The translations under genes and the position numbers were made by a program. From RPQJ01 sp963714645 (GTDB taxonomy: Bacteria > Pseudomonadota > Gammaproteobacteria > Steroidobacterales > Steroidobacteraceae), in assembly GCA_963714645.1 (NCBI GenBank), contig CAVQQX010000164.1, forward strand, positions 1 to 13,024: DNA of 13,024 bases. Reading direction: 5' to 3'. Positions 12,262 through 13,024 of the stretch are shown here, piece after piece. Numbering within the stretch: position 1 is the first letter of the stretch; every line of letters begins with the position of its first letter. The notes beneath the pieces were generated by a model that saw only the letters and a program-made list of their open reading frames with translations, made no database searches and was not told where the DNA came from.

Positions 12262-13024
12262 CGCTTTGGCAAGGCCACGGTGTCGCTGCCGGGCGGTTGC
12301 GCGATCGGCTCGCGCCCGGTCGACCAGCATATCAAGGGCATGGAGGCGATGGGCGCGGAGATCAAGGTCGAAGCTGGTTACATTCATCGCCAGGCTGCCC
12401 AAGCGGGCTGGACGCGGCTCAAGGGCGCGCGCATCGTGACCGACATGATTACCGTCACCGGCACTGAAAACCTGCTGATGGCCGCTACCCTGGCCGACGG
12501 CGAAACGGTGCTGGAAAATGCCGCGCGCGAACCGGAGGTCACCGATCTGGCCAATATGCTGATCGCGATGGGTGCGAGGATCGAAGGGCCATGGCACCGA
12601 GCCGCATCCGCATCCAGGGCGTGGAGCGGCTGCATGGCTGCACCCACCGCGTGGTGGCCGACCGCATCGAGGCCGGCACCTTCCTGTGCGCCGCGGCGGC
12701 CACCGGCGGCGATGTGCTGCTGCGCCATGGGCGCGCCGATCACCTGGATGCCGGTGATCGAGAAGCTGCGCGAGGCCGGTGCCAGCGTGCAGGCGGTGGA
12801 GGCGGCATCCACGTGCGAGCGCAGGCGGCGCCATGCTCAAGGCGCAGGGCTTTCGCACCACCGAATACCCGGGTTTCTCTACCGACATGCAGGCGCAGTT
12901 CGTGGCGCTCAACTGCATTGCGCGGGGCACGGCCACGGTGACCGAAACGATTTTTGAAAACCGCTTCATGCACGTCGACGAGCTGGTGCGCCTGGGTGCC
13001 AGGATCCAGGTCGATGGCAAGGTG
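12262..13024 (+). pseudogene. murA: Internal fragment of murA with several frameshifts (runs off window)
   Basis: UDP-N-acetylglucosamine 1-carboxyvinyltransferase, the first committed step of peptidoglycan synthesis. The piece starts at RFGKATVSLPGGCAIGSRPVD, so the roughly 110 N-terminal residues are missing but the catalytic cysteine loop (GGCAIG, equivalent of E. coli C115) is present. Frame 1 reads to MGARIEG (about 12588). An extra G in GGG 12586-12588 and another near 12599 move GVERLHG...RIEAGTFLCAAAATGGDVLLR to another frame. A further G near 12753 restores the first frame for VIEKLREAGASVQ, and at least two more indels at about 12790-12832 lead to MLKAQGFRTTEYPGF...TDMQAQF...ETIFENRFMHVDELVRLGA, open to base 13024. 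Protein identity is clear, but no intact product is possible. Codon use is less GC-rich at third positions than in the kor genes. Confidence 0.88.

Noticed and set aside
12184..12957. A real 257-residue KorB-MurA fusion protein
   Set aside because: MurA homology leaves this frame at about 12588 and returns only briefly, so the rest of the translated frame is nonsense; the fusion has neither a ThDP site nor a complete MurA fold.
1..13024. CRISPR arrays, tRNA/rRNA genes, insertion sequences, integrase or phage genes
   Set aside because: None seen on either strand: no regularly spaced repeats, no cloverleaf-like segments noticed, and no transposase or integrase motifs in any frame.

Overview
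The window is dense, very GC-rich, proteobacterial DNA. The gene content (class-I type OxyR with both redox cysteines, a periplasmic PCu(A)C copper chaperone, a fused gamma-alpha 2-oxoacid oxidoreductase subunit, a DUF3011 exported protein) fits a beta- or gammaproteobacterium. I cannot place it more finely from sequence alone. No tRNA, rRNA, CRISPR array or insertion sequence is visible.

Layout from left to right. (1) A delta-9 type fatty acid desaturase on the minus strand runs off the left edge. (2) A 289-bp divergent intergenic region leads into an exported protein with three DUF3011 repeats. (3) This converges, 23 bp apart, on a minus-strand protein with a GIY-YIG-like domain. (4) A wrecked D-2-hydroxyacid dehydrogenase follows on the plus strand. 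It has a one-base frameshift, and its NAD-binding core is deleted between short repeats. (5) A minus-strand Nudix hydrolase of the Ap4A type and oxyR diverge from a compact 70-bp region. That region has an exact ATAG-N7-CTAT OxyR-type element overlapping the oxyR -10 box, and both genes look leaderless. (6) oxyR overlaps a PCu(A)C copper chaperone by 4 bp. 26 bp further on lies a 1013-residue fusion of an LCAT-like lipase, an M17-N-terminal/macro-like domain and a CHAT caspase-like protease. These three probably form one transcript. (7) After a 211-bp gap with a promoter comes a 2-oxoacid oxidoreductase operon: a GltD-like NAD(P)H/FAD subunit with two 4Fe-4S clusters, then KorA (fused gamma-alpha), then the first 26 codons of korB. 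(8) korB breaks off abruptly and joins, in frame, the middle of murA. The murA stretch has lower GC3 and several frameshifts, and continues to the right edge. This end looks like an assembly chimera or, less likely, a real rearrangement.

How the genes work together. Peroxide sensing (OxyR), copper handling (PCu(A)C) and an alpha/beta-hydrolase-CHAT protein are cotranscribed on present evidence. The fusion is the best candidate for an undescribed system: it has a caspase-like protease and a lipase, each with a readable catalytic set, in one soluble chain, and so resembles a self-contained protease-activated lipase effector. That role is inference. The kor block would interconvert a 2-oxoacid plus CoA and acyl-CoA plus CO2, coupled through iron-sulfur clusters and flavin to NAD(P).
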